In this document: positions 31,043-41,909 of the stretch, piece by piece
Layout of the letters: each line of letters starts with the position of its first letter
How positions within the stretch are numbered: position 1 is the stretch's first letter
The notes under the pieces: model-generated
Database searches by the model: none
What the model was told of the DNA's origin: nothing
The model's input: the letters and a program-made list of their open reading frames with translations, nothing else
Program-made: the position numbers and the translations under genes
Source: Lotus japonicus
Taxonomy: Eukaryota; Streptophyta; Magnoliopsida; Fabales; Fabaceae
Reading direction: 5' to 3'
Length of the DNA stretch: 64,000 nucleotides
NCBI RefSeq assembly: GCF_012489685.1
Contig: NC_080043.1
Span: 48,685,127 to 48,749,126 of the forward strand

Positions 31043-32135
31043 AAGAAATAGAAAAAAAAAAAACACAAAAACCGGTTCAGGGAAGAATTGGGTGGCTCAA
31101 CCCGGGTCTCTCTCATGTTCGTCTTCTTCTGGCAACCTAAATGGAACGATGTTGGGCAGAGAAGTGCTGTTGAGCTCGATAGAAGCTGGAGCTTCTCCTA
31201 CCAGCAATAGGGGAAGACCTCGTAAAAATACCCCCACTCATATCACTCCTTCTACTTCTTCTACATCTGCGTCCCAAGAGGATACTGCAGCAGTGAACCA
31301 TATGGCGTGATGACGAGAGCCAGAAGTGCCCTGCTGATGGGGAAAAGGTTGGTTGTGATCTATGATTGCACGGTTGATTTCACTCTAAGAGATATATCAA
31401 GACAAATAGCAGCTCGAACCATCTAAGCTGCTGTGGGCATGGACTTTGAGGCTGTATATGCAGTTGGTGCAGCTGGAGGGTTATTTACTATGTGAAAAAA
31501 CGGCTCTTTTTCAATTCTGCGGGTAAGTAAAAATCCAAGATGTTTACTGCTTACTGTTCAGTTCCCACATGTGAATAGTCCATGCTTGGTGGTGTAGAAA
31601 TTATTATTCATGGAGGGGTAGTGATATTAGGAGGTGACTTTAATGCAATCCTTAATGATGGTGAAAGGAAAGGCAATGACACTTTTTCAAGCACTTTGTA
31701 CAGGTCCATGAACTGATTGACTTACCCATGGTAAATGGAGGGCTGTGGAGTAAGTTGGATAAATGGCTTATGAATGGTGAAGCCATTTTGCTGATCAATG
31801 GTGCCTCTCAAGTTGCCGAGGATTGGTGTGTCTCGGTTGACAAAGCGCTCTCCCTAACATAGGGATCCAATGTTTTTGGCCCCAAGCCATTCTGTTTCTT
31901 TAACTACTGGTTTCTTGAAGTTGGGTTTAAGAATTTGGTTGAGGAGTGGTGGTGTTCGGCCACGGTAGAAGGATGGTCAAGTTATGTTCTAGCTCAGAAA
32001 TTAAATAAAAACCGAGGGCTGTGGGAATCTCAAAAGATAAAATTTCTGGATGACCAACTTCAAGGGGCGATGAACCGGATGCTGGTAGAAGGTGTGAGTC
32101 TATCTCTGCACAAGGTTTGGAGATCATTAATAATC

Positions 32136-33663
32136 TGTGGCATAAGACACCCTAGCGCGCCAGCCCCATGCAGAGAAACTTCAAATTCCCACTGTCACTT
32201 GACTTCAAGATTTTGCCTGAAATCCAAGAGCACAAAACCAAGCCACAGTAGTTTCCTGCAATTCTGCTCAAATTTCCACTCTCAGGTTCTCTCCCCTTCT
32301 TTGTTCTTCCCTATAATTTCATATTCACAAATCTCCCCGGATAATCAATCGTTAGTTCTTCGACTTCAATTCATTACTGTCCGTGCAGTATGCTTATATC
32401 GTGAAACATTGAATTTTATGTGAATGTGTATATAATTAGCCTGTTATGCATGTAGCAATTGTTGCTGTTGTTTTTTTTTTTCCTTAACAGTAGGGAAATG
32501 GGTAATTGTTGGGTTCGTTGTATACTTGTTCTGACTACTTCTGTTGTTCATTTATTGGTAGCTGGTAGGTTGATTGATCTTTTGTGTTACACTGTTACAG
32601 CAATTTGGGGCTTAATCATTATGATATTGTGTTTTAGTAGTTATCATCCTCTTTCTGTTTTGAGGTGTTTCCACTATAATTGCTTGCTCAGTGTGAGAAT
32701 ATGAAGCTGTTGGAAGCATTGCTGATCGGATTGTACAGAAAAAATTCTATTTTCAGCGGTTTGTTGTAGTAATTGTATTATAATCGTAAGGAGTACATTT
32801 AATCCATGATTGATTTCAGTCATATATATTAATGACTAAAGAGAAAACTGCAAGGATCTTATTTAGTTATTATTATTATTTTTTTAAATTGTGTGTCCTA
32901 TTGCGTGATGTGTGATTGTGATTTGTGAGTAATAAATATTTTAGATCCTTAACTTTGTCAACATATAAACATTAATTTGGATTTTGGACTTTACTTATGT
33001 GTGTGTTTTTAAAACGTGTCCCATTTTCTGTTTTCCTTTTTTATTTTGATTACATATTTTCTTTCTTCACTCAAACTCTGCAGGAGTGCAGGTACTTGAA
33101 GGACAGTAGGGTATGCGCTAATTGCAACCGTGACTATGTACCTGACTAGATTTAAATGATCCAATTTGTATCCCATGTCAGTAGTAAATCAAGAGATGTA
33201 AATTGTTTCATGAAATGTGGATTTTCTTTGCATCATTTCATTAATAATGATTTGCTTTATTGTAGTAAATCATCATTATTATTGTTGGTGTTTTTAGTTG
33301 TTGTTGTGGTTCACCACCTGCACTCAAATTTCAATGATAATTTACTTTGCAGAGGTCTGAGATGGACTAGTGTAAATCTTGGCATCTTTATATCCATGCA
33401 GTGTTTAGGAATGGAATGCCTGGCTAACTGAAATATCAAGGGTGGTTAAGATTTGCTTTCTCCTATAATGTTAATGCTGAAAAGGTTTTTAGTTAGATCT
33501 ATCAGGAAAACATCATAGAGTGAAATTGTATATTGAGCTGACTAGGGGAAATTATCTTAACTCAATAATATAAATTATCTTATTAAATAATCCAACACAA
33601 CAAGTGAAAGGAGTCAAACGAGGGTATTGTGGATTATTTGTTCTGTATACTCTTAAATTTTAG
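32136..33663 (+). other. AT-rich stretch with one weak exon candidate
   Basis: Between the LINE relic and the next LINE tail nothing is strongly coding. The part at 32160-32400 is pyrimidine-rich and looks like a plant 5' UTR. After CTCTGCAG at 33083 a 22-codon open stretch, 33084-33149, reads ECRYLKDSRVCANCNRDYVP before TAG and contains a CX2C pair, so it could be a terminal exon of an unrecognised gene. Support is only the acceptor-like site and the cysteine pair. Confidence 0.2.
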
Positions 33664-33755
33664 GTGCCTATCGTGGAGAAGATGACCGAAAATTGGTTAC
33701 AGTGGTATGGACATGTACAAAGAAGACCTTTGGAGTCACCGGTGAGAAAGGTTTG

Positions 33756-34125
33756 TGATAGAGACCAATAAAACAGTAGCTGTGAGAATGAAAGATGAAT
33801 GGCAATAGATTGATTTTGATTAATGGAAACAAAAGGAAAATACAGTAGATGACTACTCCAGAGCTAGGCTCCTATGAAGAAAGCATAATTCTTCATTCTA
33901 TTACAGATAACTAATTCTCCGGCACCCCTCAATGACTAACAGAATTTCCCTTTATCCACCTTTTCCCTGGATTCCCGTAACTAACTCTCCTGAGCATCTT
34001 TTTCTCTTCCTGCCAGCGCATACTCCTTCTAGGTGCTTCTTTTCTTCCCCTTTCTAACATACACGTTCCACACCTTGGGCCTAGGATTATTGATGTCAGC
34101 CCACACTTGACTTTGGGGCCTATCA
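33756..34125 (-). repeat. 3' LTR of the intact Ty3/gypsy element
   Basis: This 370-bp copy is nearly identical to 38770-39139. On the minus strand it follows the purine tract GAAGAGGGTGGCAT (34126-34139). The gag-pol stop codon lies inside it, at 34029-34031. Confidence 0.9.
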
Positions 34126-37100
34126 ATGCCACCCTCTTCAAACACAACCTTGTCCTCAAGGTTGAAAACGGGAAATTGGTTCAAAAGGGTCTGTTTATCC
34201 TCCCAAGTAGCCTCATCTGCAGACCTTCCCTGCCATTGAATCAGGTATTGATGTATGGTCTCTCCCTGCTGACTGATAGCACGAGTAGCTAATACCTTTT
34301 CAGGTTCCACAGGTTCCACAAACTCACCATCTAAACCACTAGGTAAATCCTGCTCAACATGGTAATTGCCTATAGCTTTCTTGAGCAATGAAATATGAAA
34401 TACAGGATGAATGCGAGAGGTTGCGGGCAGATCAAGTTTATAAGCCACTGCCCCGATGCGTTCCTTGACTGCAAAAGGACCAAAATATCGAGCTGCCAAT
34501 TTAGGATTGATCCGTCGTGCCACTGAAAGTTGCCGGTGAGGACGTAGTTTGACAAAAACCCATTCTCCCACCGCAATCTGTTTGTCTTGTCTCCTTTTGT
34601 CAGCCTGCGATTTCATCCTTCCTTGGGCGCGAAGCAAATGAGCCTTGAGTTGGCGGAGAGCTTCATCTCTGTCCAATAGTTCTTGTGCTACTGCCTCCAC
34701 CTTAGTTTCCCCACTGGAGAAACGCAAAATAGTAGGTGGCTCACGCCCATAGACTGCTGCAAAAGGGGTAACTCCAGTAGACGCATGGAAAGTAGTATTG
34801 TACCAGTACTCAGCCCATGGAAGCCAAAGAATCCAAGTACGTGGTTGATCCGCTATGAAACACCGTAGATAAGTTTCCAGGCAACGGTTTATGACTTCCG
34901 TTTGGCCATCTGATTCGGGATGGTACGCCGTACTCATGGCCAATTGCGTACCCTGCAACTTGAATAACTCTTTCCAGAAGTTGCTGACAAAGACAGGGTC
35001 CCGATCACTGACAATTGAGCGAGGAATTCCATGGAGTCGCACCACTTCCTTTGCAAAGACTTCTGCCACCGTGCGTGCAGTGTAAGGGTGCTTGAGAGGA
35101 ATAAAATGGGCATACTTCGAAAGCCTATCCACCACAACAAACACTGTATCGATGCCTTTGACTTTGGGCAGCCCATTGACAAAGTCCATGGACACGTCAT
35201 CCCAAATCTTCTCAGGGATGGGCAACGGTTGCAGTAGCCCTCCTGGGGACGCAGCTACATATTTTTGCCGCTGGCAAACATCACATCCTTGCACAAATTG
35301 TTGGACAGAATTCTTCATACCAATCCAATATAGATTTGCTGCTATCCGGCGATAAGTGCGATAGAAACCAGAGTGCCCTCCTTGCGGAGTGGCATGGAAC
35401 TCAAGAAGCAACTTTGGAATTAGGGAAGAAGAAGCAGAAATGACCAAACGCCCATGGTAATAGAGAATACCTTGAGTGTAAGAAAATCCAGGTTTGCTGC
35501 TGGGGTCTTCCTGCAGTCGAGTAATTATACTGGCAAGTTTCGTGTCCTGATGAACCTCTTGCACTAACACTTGTCCTTCTTCCCAGTTGGGATATGATGT
35601 TATCACTTGCAATTCTCCTTCCTCAAACATACGGGACAAGGCATCTGCTCCCTTATTGGTGCTACCCGGCTTATAGACTATGTCAAAACGGTAACCCAAA
35701 AGCTTGGCTGCCCAGTTTTGTTGGTCCACCGTAGTGATACGCTGGTGGAGCAATTGCCGGAGGCTCCGTTGGTCAGTACAAACAGTGAAATGTCGTCCCA
35801 GAAGGTATGGTCGCCAGTGCTGGATGGCTAGAACAATTGCCATCAACTCCTTCTCATAAGCGGATTTTGTGAGGTTGCGTTCGCTGAGAGCTTTGCTGAA
35901 AAAAGCAACAGGTCGCTTGTTCTGGAGAAGAATCGCTCCCACGCCACGACCAGAACCATCACACTCGATCATGAAAGGCTGAGAGAAATCTGGTAAGACG
36001 AGTACTGGCGCAGTTGTCATGTGCTCTTTTAAGACTTCAAAGGCTTCTTGGGCGCGAGCATTCCAAACAAAACCATCTTTCTTTGTAAGTTCAGTGAGGG
36101 GACGTGCTATTTTGCCGTAATCGCGAACAAACTTGCGATAATAACCTGTGATCCCCAGGAAACCACGAACCCCCTTGACATTTTTGGGTGTTGGCCAATT
36201 GGTAATGCTTTGAATTTTTGCAGGGTCCATAGCGACTCCCTCCTGAGAAACCACATGCCCAAGATATTCCACTGAAAGTTGAGCGAATGAACACTTTTTC
36301 CGATTTGCTACCAGTTGTTGCTTCCTTAGAACCTCCAACACCTTGGCTAAATGACTCAAATGTGACACCCAATCCATGCTGTAAACCAGTATATCATCGA
36401 AAAAGACTAAGACAAATTTGCGGAGCATGCTTCGGAAGACTTCGTTCATCAGTGCCTGGAAGGTTGAGGGTGCATTCATCAACCCAAAGGGCATTACCAA
36501 GTATTCATAATGACCCTCGTGAGTGCGGAAAGCCGTTTTGTGTATGTCATCTTCTTTCACCAAGACCTGATGATACCCGGATTTCAAATCCAGCTTCGAA
36601 AAATAGAGAGCCCCATGCAGTTCATCTAACAATTCCTCAATCACAGGGATTGGAAATTTATCTGGAACAGTGGCCTTGTTCAACTCCCGGTAATCGACGC
36701 ACATCCTCCACGTCCCATCCTTCTTTTTGACAAGGATTACTGGACTGGAGAAAGCACTCTGACTGTGCCTAATGATCCCAGATTGAAGCATCTCTCTGAC
36801 CTGCTTCTCGATCTCATCCTTGTGGTGATGTGAATAGCGATAAGGCCTTACATTCACTGGGCCTTGTCCTGCCTTCAAAGTGATCTGGTGTTCTTTTTGT
36901 CGTTTCGGAGGTAAACCAGCTGGGGCTGCAAAGACATCTCCATATTCGCTTAACAGTGCAGCCAATTGGTGTTCTTGTTGCTCGTTCAATTTGGTTGGCT
37001 TTTCCAAATTAGCCATGGTGGTCTTGGAACTAATCAGAGAAGCCAGAGAACACTCTGCTTGGCCCCAATGGTCTTGGCCAAACACACTTTGCAAAGCTCC

Positions 37101-38699
37101 TTGTTGATCCTGAGAGTAATCTCTACCCTGTAACAAAATCTCCTTCCCATTCACCTGGAACTTCATCGTTTGCTTTCCCCAGTGGACTTTCGTTTCGCCC
37201 AAAGTAGCCAACCACGCTATTCCCAACACCAGGTCGAGTTCCCCCAGATCGAAAAGGTAAGTGTCTACTGAGGTGGTGTATTCATCAATTCGTACCTCCA
37301 AATCCTTGCACATACCCGTCGCAATTGCTCGGTGGCCATCTCCCAGGCGAATTCGCAGATCTGGAGTTGATTGAACCTGCCATCCCATAGCCTCAACCAC
37401 GCTTCTGGACACAAAATTGTGGGTTGCCCCACTGTCGACCAAAATCACGACGGGCACTCCGTAAATTGATCCTCGGAGTTTCATGGTGTGGGTTGGTATA
37501 GGCTCAGTACCCATCACCATGATGCTGCAAGCTCCGTCGTCTCCTGGTTCTTCTACTTCCGCCTCGGCTTCCGATTCCTCTCCACCCTCTTCTGATTCGT
37601 CGATCACCATAATCCTGAGCTGCTTGTCAGGGCATTGGTGTAGAGGGTGATACTTCCCTCCACACTTAAAACACAACCCCTTTTGCCTTCGATCTAGTAG
37701 CTCCTGGTACGGAAGATGGCGAATGCCTCTGTCGCGCGGTGGCGTTCGCAGATTCACCTTGTCCTCGCGCCGCTCCCCCTTTTCTTCACGATTCTTAATC
37801 ATTACCCAACCTTGATTTGTTTGACCCGTTGACCCGAGACCCGCAGCTGATTGATGGGCCGAGCGGTTGTACGAACCCGACCCGGAACCCAAACGAGCGA
37901 TTCCTCCTTTCGACCCGGCCCACGAACGTCCTGGCCCATGGAGCTCCGTTTCCACCGCCCTGGCCAAAGGAATCAGTCGAGAACGGGGTAACGCTACCAG
38001 GGTCCGCAAGCTTCGTACTCTGGCTCGTATGTCTTCTCGCAAGCCATGGATGAAGTATCCAAAGAATTGTTCATCTGGAAGATTGGGGGTTTGGGACAGC
38101 AAGCGCTCGAATTCCAACACGTATTCATCGACGGTGCCTTTCTGCTGGAGATCGGAGAGTTGTTCGAACACATCTCCTTTGCTTGCAGATCCGTACCTTT
38201 CGAGCAACTCATTCGTGAGTTTTTCCCAAGTGAGGCCTGGATCCAGATGCAAGAGTGAGTTGAAGTAATGGATGGTTGAACCCTCCATGCACAGATGTGC
38301 GAGGTTAACCTTGACCTCAGGGCTTGTTCCCATGACGTGAAAATAGACTTCAGCTCGGGCAATCCAACCCGCTGGGTCCTCGCCATTGAAGAGTGGAAGC
38401 TCTACTTTCTTTGCAGATTTCCTGAATTCATCCAGCAATCCTCCGTCCAACTTAGTCCAACCGGAGACTCCGGAAGGACTTCCCTCCTCAGATCCTATTT
38501 TGATCGGAGTTTCGATGTTATGACCATTTCCCGATTTGTCTTGCTCCTGCTGCTGCTTGGACATGTTCAGAGTCAGCAGATCAAGCAATTGAGCCTGATG
38601 ATTCTCTGCTCGTTTCTGCATAGTAGCCAGGGTGATTCGCAGGTTCGCTACTTCCTGTTCCAGGGCTGCAACTTTCGTCTCCATTTTCCTTGGTGGCAT
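34029..38699 (-). CDS. gag-pol: Complete gag-pol polyprotein of a Ty3/gypsy chromovirus
   Basis: The 1,556-residue product has every domain in order. Gag occupies about 1-330 with an N-terminal coiled coil. A zinc knuckle CFKCGGKYHPLHQC is at 343-356, then an acidic linker. The protease has DSGATHN from 422. RT lies at about 610-790 with YLVMPFGL and catalytic FFDD at 766-769. RNase H has ECDGSGRG near 905. The integrase has an HHCC region near 1090-1140 (GGHSGFYRTY...CDVCQRQK) and a core with AYHPESDGQTE near 1240. A C-terminal chromodomain (QYLIQWQGRSADEATWE) is near 1470-1490. The ATG at 38697-38699 lies about 70 bp after the 5' LTR. The last 32 residues are coded within the 3' LTR. No frameshift or stop was found. 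Confidence 0.93.
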   Translation of the reverse strand: MPPRKMETKVAALEQEVANLRITLATMQKRAENHQAQLLDLLTLNMSKQQQEQDKSGNGHNIETPIKIGSEEGSPSGVSGWTKLDGGLLDEFRKSAKKVELPLFNGEDPAGWIARAEVYFHVMGTSPEVKVNLAHLCMEGSTIHYFNSLLHLDPGLTWEKLTNELLERYGSASKGDVFEQLSDLQQKGTVDEYVLEFERLLSQTPNLPDEQFFGYFIHGLREDIRARVRSLRTLVALPRSRLIPLARAVETELHGPGRSWAGSKGGIARLGSGSGSYNRSAHQSAAGLGSTGQTNQGWVMIKNREEKGERREDKVNLRTPPRDRGIRHLPYQELLDRRQKGLCFKCGGKYHPLHQCPDKQLRIMVIDESEEGGEESEAEAEVEEPGDDGACSIMVMGTEPIPTHTMKLRGSIYGVPVVILVDSGATHNFVSRSVVEAMGWQVQSTPDLRIRLGDGHRAIATGMCKDLEVRIDEYTTSVDTYLFDLGELDLVLGIAWLATLGETKVHWGKQTMKFQVNGKEILLQGRDYSQDQQGALQSVFGQDHWGQAECSLASLISSKTTMANLEKPTKLNEQQEHQLAALLSEYGDVFAAPAGLPPKRQKEHQITLKAGQGPVNVRPYRYSHHHKDEIEKQVREMLQSGIIRHSQSAFSSPVILVKKKDGTWRMCVDYRELNKATVPDKFPIPVIEELLDELHGALYFSKLDLKSGYHQVLVKEDDIHKTAFRTHEGHYEYLVMPFGLMNAPSTFQALMNEVFRSMLRKFVLVFFDDILVYSMDWVSHLSHLAKVLEVLRKQQLVANRKKCSFAQLSVEYLGHVVSQEGVAMDPAKIQSITNWPTPKNVKGVRGFLGITGYYRKFVRDYGKIARPLTELTKKDGFVWNARAQEAFEVLKEHMTTAPVLVLPDFSQPFMIECDGSGRGVGAILLQNKRPVAFFSKALSERNLTKSAYEKELMAIVLAIQHWRPYLLGRHFTVCTDQRSLRQLLHQRITTVDQQNWAAKLLGYRFDIVYKPGSTNKGADALSRMFEEGELQVITSYPNWEEGQVLVQEVHQDTKLASIITRLQEDPSSKPGFSYTQGILYYHGRLVISASSSLIPKLLLEFHATPQGGHSGFYRTYRRIAANLYWIGMKNSVQQFVQGCDVCQRQKYVAASPGGLLQPLPIPEKIWDDVSMDFVNGLPKVKGIDTVFVVVDRLSKYAHFIPLKHPYTARTVAEVFAKEVVRLHGIPRSIVSDRDPVFVSNFWKELFKLQGTQLAMSTAYHPESDGQTEVINRCLETYLRCFIADQPRTWILWLPWAEYWYNTTFHASTGVTPFAAVYGREPPTILRFSSGETKVEAVAQELLDRDEALRQLKAHLLRAQGRMKSQADKRRQDKQIAVGEWVFVKLRPHRQLSVARRINPKLAARYFGPFAVKERIGAVAYKLDLPATSRIHPVFHISLLKKAIGNYHVEQDLPSGLDGEFVEPVEPEKVLATRAISQQGETIHQYLIQWQGRSADEATWEDKQTLLNQFPVFNLEDKVVFEEGGIDRPQSQVWADINNPRPKVWNVYVRKGKKRST

Positions 38700-38769
38700 A
38701 CGGTGGTGCTCTGTATCACTCTCCTCTCACTGGTAACCGCTTCGATTAATCCGGCAGGTCGGACCAATT

Positions 38770-39139
38770 TGATAGAGACCAATAAAACAATAGCTGTGAG
38801 AATGAAAGATGAATGGCAATAGATTGATTTTGATTAATGGAAACAAAAGGAAAATACAGTAGATGACTACTCCAGAGCTAGGCTCCTATGAAGAAAGCAT
38901 AATTCTTCATTTTATTACAGATAACTAATTCTCCGGCACCCCTCAATGACTAACAGAATTTCCCTTTATCCACCTTTTCCCTGGATTCCCGTAACTAACT
39001 CTCCTGAGCATCTTTTTCTCTTCCTGCCAGCGCATACTCCTTCTAGGTGCTTCTTTTCTTCCCCTTTCTAACATACACGTTCCACACCTTGGGCCTAGGA
39101 TTATTGATGTCAGCCCACACTTGACTTTGGGGCCTATCA
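38770..39139 (-). repeat. 5' LTR of the intact Ty3/gypsy element
   Basis: This 370-bp copy has ends matching 33756-34125. Downstream on the minus strand comes AAT and then TGGTCCGACCTGCC, the position of the primer-binding site. It is not the usual tRNA-Met complement, and the primer tRNA was not identified. Confidence 0.9.
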
Positions 39140-39345
39140 ATTTGATAGCATGATAATTAGTTCTGTGAAGAGAGGTAGAAGGAGGCCAAAAAGAACTTGG
39201 GAAGATATTGTTAAAAATGATCTCATTATCGAGAATATCCCTCATAATCTGGTTTTTGATTGAGCACAATGGTGTAGTGTGATCCATATAGCCGAGCTCT
39301 CTTAGTGGGATAAGACTTTGTTTCTGTTGCTGCTGCTGTTGTTTA

Positions 39346-40658
39346 CTGTTAAATTTTACTTTATTGATCCCCTCAAATATTAAAAATCCTCTTTTGATCT
39401 GTTTTTATCAGGTGGTAATGGCCCTACATTAGGGTGGAGGCCCAATGTACTACTTGTTGAAGCTTCACATGATCCAGATTCTGGAAGGGCACCCCACCAT
39501 GCCTGGGCTCCTTGTATCTGTCAGAACATTGAGAAGTTGCATAGTTCACCACAAGTGGGTGTTATACATTTGTCTTTTCTAAATGAGTCAGATAGCTTAA
39601 TCGTTAGGTAATTTCTACCATGTTTTATGAATTCCTATTCAAATTCATAAGTTCTTTTTCTCTATATGGATGGAAGCCAGATTATGCTGACCTTTCATTT
39701 AGTTGGTGAAGTGTTAAATACACCTTGATGTCAACAATAAGGAGACCTCACAGGAAGGGCGCATCTCTCCTGGCCAATTGGTGGACATGTCATTTCTGCT
39801 AACACCCTTCGGATATACGCCTTTGTGGCAGTTTTATCTGCCCCAAAATGTTGTGGAGGTTAAAAACCTATGCAAAGGCTTATGTGCCAAGGGTGTTTCC
39901 AGAAATGTGTATGTCTTTGTATCTTGACTGCATTCTGCCGTTGTTTTCCTTGCTCGCTAATGAGTGCAAAGTCTCAGTGTTTTTGTAACTTCTAATTGAC
40001 ATGTATGTTTCTATTTGAAGGCTTTTAATGCAAAGCAATAAATAGAGCATGAGCTTGAAGTCACTGCAGGTTATCCTCCTACATCTCATATGTTCACCCA
40101 TAACTTTCTCTTTGATTTGTCTGTTTTTTAATAAACTTCAACCACAAATTTTAAATTAGCTATTACTACAAAGTCGACTTATTTATCAAAACCCAAGTAC
40201 CCAACAAAGTCAACTTATTCCATGCAGTCAAGATACAAAATTTGCAGCATTTTGAAGAAAGTTCAACAACACTTCAAAGAAATTAAAAACTGCATACACT
40301 TGGTTCATAGTTTACAATATCCTCCTTTATACTTCAGCATCATTCATATTGAGTATTTGACTAAAGTAGCATCGATTTCAAGAAACCTCAACTTTCGCCA
40401 TCTCACACGTATTTCCATTGGCTCTTGTATTAAAGTACAAGCTGGCAACATGTTTAGGATCTAGTAGTCATTGACTTCCTTAGTTTCAATATATTTTCCA
40501 CCTTAATTCACAATTATAAGGTAACTTTTTTGTGAGCCTTTCTTTTCTTTGTGACTTTGTCAATATATATACATAAAATATTTCCTATAGGAGCTTCTCC
40601 CTAATCCATTTCATAATAAAACTGATCGATCTCATGTTCTATTTCCTTCATCCTGAAC
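39346..40658 (+). other. Region upstream of the receptor gene with one exon-like segment
   Basis: After TTTTTATCAG, positions 39412-39554 are open in one frame (GNGPTLGWRPNVLLVEASHD, then APHHAWAPCICQNIEKLH) and are followed by GTGGGT. The segment looks like an internal exon, but I do not recognise the protein and see no adjoining exons. The rest is AT-rich; 40560-40658 should include the promoter and 5' UTR of the receptor gene. Confidence 0.25.
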
Positions 40659-40749
40659 ATGATTTTCCTTCGACTTTTCCACCTCTGGCTTCTTGCCTTT
40701 TGCTTCTTATCTTCATTTGCTCGTGGAGCTACTCTATTAAAAGAAGAAG
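40659..40749 (+). CDS. Receptor gene exon 1, signal peptide
   Basis: The ATG opens a hydrophobic leader MIFLRLFHLWLLAFCFLSSF with likely cleavage after ARG-A, then LLKEE, and ends at a GTACAT donor. The partial codon G joins TG of the next exon to give VQVMKEIAKKLGK. Confidence 0.75.
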
Positions 40750-41169
40750 GTACATACTATATATATCACTCTCTCTCAATAAATTCTTGGGGCACTAATG
40801 ATATGTTCCGATTGTTGGTGACACACAATTCAAAGCACGATAACCACAAATCCTTCATAGCTTCTTCACAGAAGTGATTACAGACTTCCCACCCCCTATA
40901 AAAACACATTTAAATTTGAAATAGGTTAAAAGAACAAGATGAGTGCTAGCAATAATCACTTTAACACTGATATTTTTAACACTCTTATTGATTGATTGAA
41001 ATTCATGCAAGTCCTACTAAATTGGAAGTGGACCTCACATGAATTTCAACCAATGAATGAGTGTGTGTTGGAAATAGTGTTGAAGTGTGTGTTACTAGTA
41101 TTTTTCAACGAACAAGATGGCTGGAAGTGTAGCTTGAATCTTTATCTGATGTTGGTTTTGAATGTTCAG

Positions 41170-41344
41170 TGCAAGTTATGAAAGAAATAGCCAAGAAACT
41201 TGGGAAGAATGATTGGAATTTCAGCGTAGATCCGTGCAGTGGAGAAAGTAACTGGACATCGTCTGTTCAAGTGAAAGGGGTTGAAAATGCTTTCAGCTGC
41301 AACTGCTCTTTCGCCAATTCAACTGTCTGCCATGTTGTTAGCAT
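41170..41344 (+). CDS. Receptor gene exon 2, N-terminal cap
   Basis: The exon follows acceptor TTCAG and codes for MKEIAKKLGKNDWNFSVDPC then the cysteine motif FSCNCSFANSTVCHVV. Paired cysteines before the first LRR are typical of this receptor family. It ends in phase 2 at GTACGC. Confidence 0.8.
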
Positions 41345-41825
41345 GTACGCTTCTGATCTCCTTATGTGTGCTTTGCTCATTATGTGTTTGTCAAAAGTCT
41401 GCTTTAGTCTTTCTCAGAGCCCAGATGAGTTTTGCAATGTGTTTTGATTTGGTTCTGTTTCCTTCCATGGCCTTGGGTTTAGTTTGGGGGCATGGATAAA
41501 CGTAGATCAGTCAAGCCAATCTTTATGATTAAATCAGCGCACAAAGGTAAATGACCAATGAACCACATTTTTACAAAAAGCCAACCTATGCATCATACAT
41601 AAAATTTAATATTCGGCTTTGTTAAGTTAAATTCAACATAAACAAAGTGAGTTGAAATAATATTTCATCACTTCGTACCTTTAGCAAGTGGTGAAGGTTC
41701 AATTCCCACTTTTTGCAATTGCACAAAACTCATTGGTCATCCTCTTATTATTTAGTGCGCTAAAAGTGAGGTGAGAGATTAGTCTCACCTGGCTGTGGGA
41801 TACCGTGGTTAACTTTTTTCATTTC

Positions 41826-41909
41826 GTATCCTTTAAATAACTTTTCCATATTATCCTTAACCAAACTGTATCCTTTAAATAACTTTTCCATATTATCCTT
41901 AACCAAACT
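41826..41909 (+). repeat. Two tandem 42-bp units in intron 2
   Basis: GTATCCTTTAAATAAC... is repeated exactly twice with a period of 42 bp. It is a simple tandem duplication with no evident function. Confidence 0.85.

Larger units (their letters stand above)
29631..32135 (+). mobile_element. LINE relic (ORF1 end and endonuclease domain), split by a retroposon
   Basis: Before 29674 and again after 31043 the sequence reads as decayed LINE coding sequence. Near 31200 there is an AT-hook-like GRPRK stretch. From about 31460 the frame pieces GGLFTM, GGDFNAILNDGERKG (31630-31675), GASQVAEDWCVS and PKPFCFFNYWFLEVGF correspond to the endonuclease domain of plant L1-type LINE ORF2 and the spacer before RT. 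Stops and frameshifts are frequent. The RT itself is absent. The piece at 29675-31042 is a younger insertion. Confidence 0.7.
33756..39139 (-). mobile_element. Intact Ty3/gypsy chromovirus with short LTRs
   Basis: The element is 5,384 bp with 370-bp LTRs at 33756-34125 and 38770-39139, ends TGATAG...CTATCA, that differ at only two positions by eye (33776 G/A and a C/T near 33898). One uninterrupted gag-pol ORF fills the interior. The flanking 5-mers GTTTG and ATTTG match at four positions. Short LTRs, a single ORF and a chromodomain fit the Reina-like chromoviruses. It is the best candidate in the window for an autonomous, recently inserted retrotransposon. Confidence 0.9.
33664..39345 (+). 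mobile_element. 3' tail of an RTE-like LINE, split by a Ty3/gypsy insertion
   Basis: The frame before the insertion (33680-33755, MTENWLQWYGHVQRRP) continues after it (39145-39275, RGRRRPKRTWEDIVKNDL, then AQWCSVIHIAE). These are the typical C-terminal residues of RTE-like LINE polyproteins. The tail ends in TTG/CTG triplets (39315-39345), also typical of this clade. It is 5' truncated at about 33664. An extra T beside the junction shifts the frame, so it is a dead copy. Confidence 0.7.

Noticed and set aside
30915..31310. 131-codon ORF downstream of the retroposon ORF
   Set aside because: It crosses the 3' UTR, poly-A tail and target duplication into the LINE relic, so it is a junction artefact.
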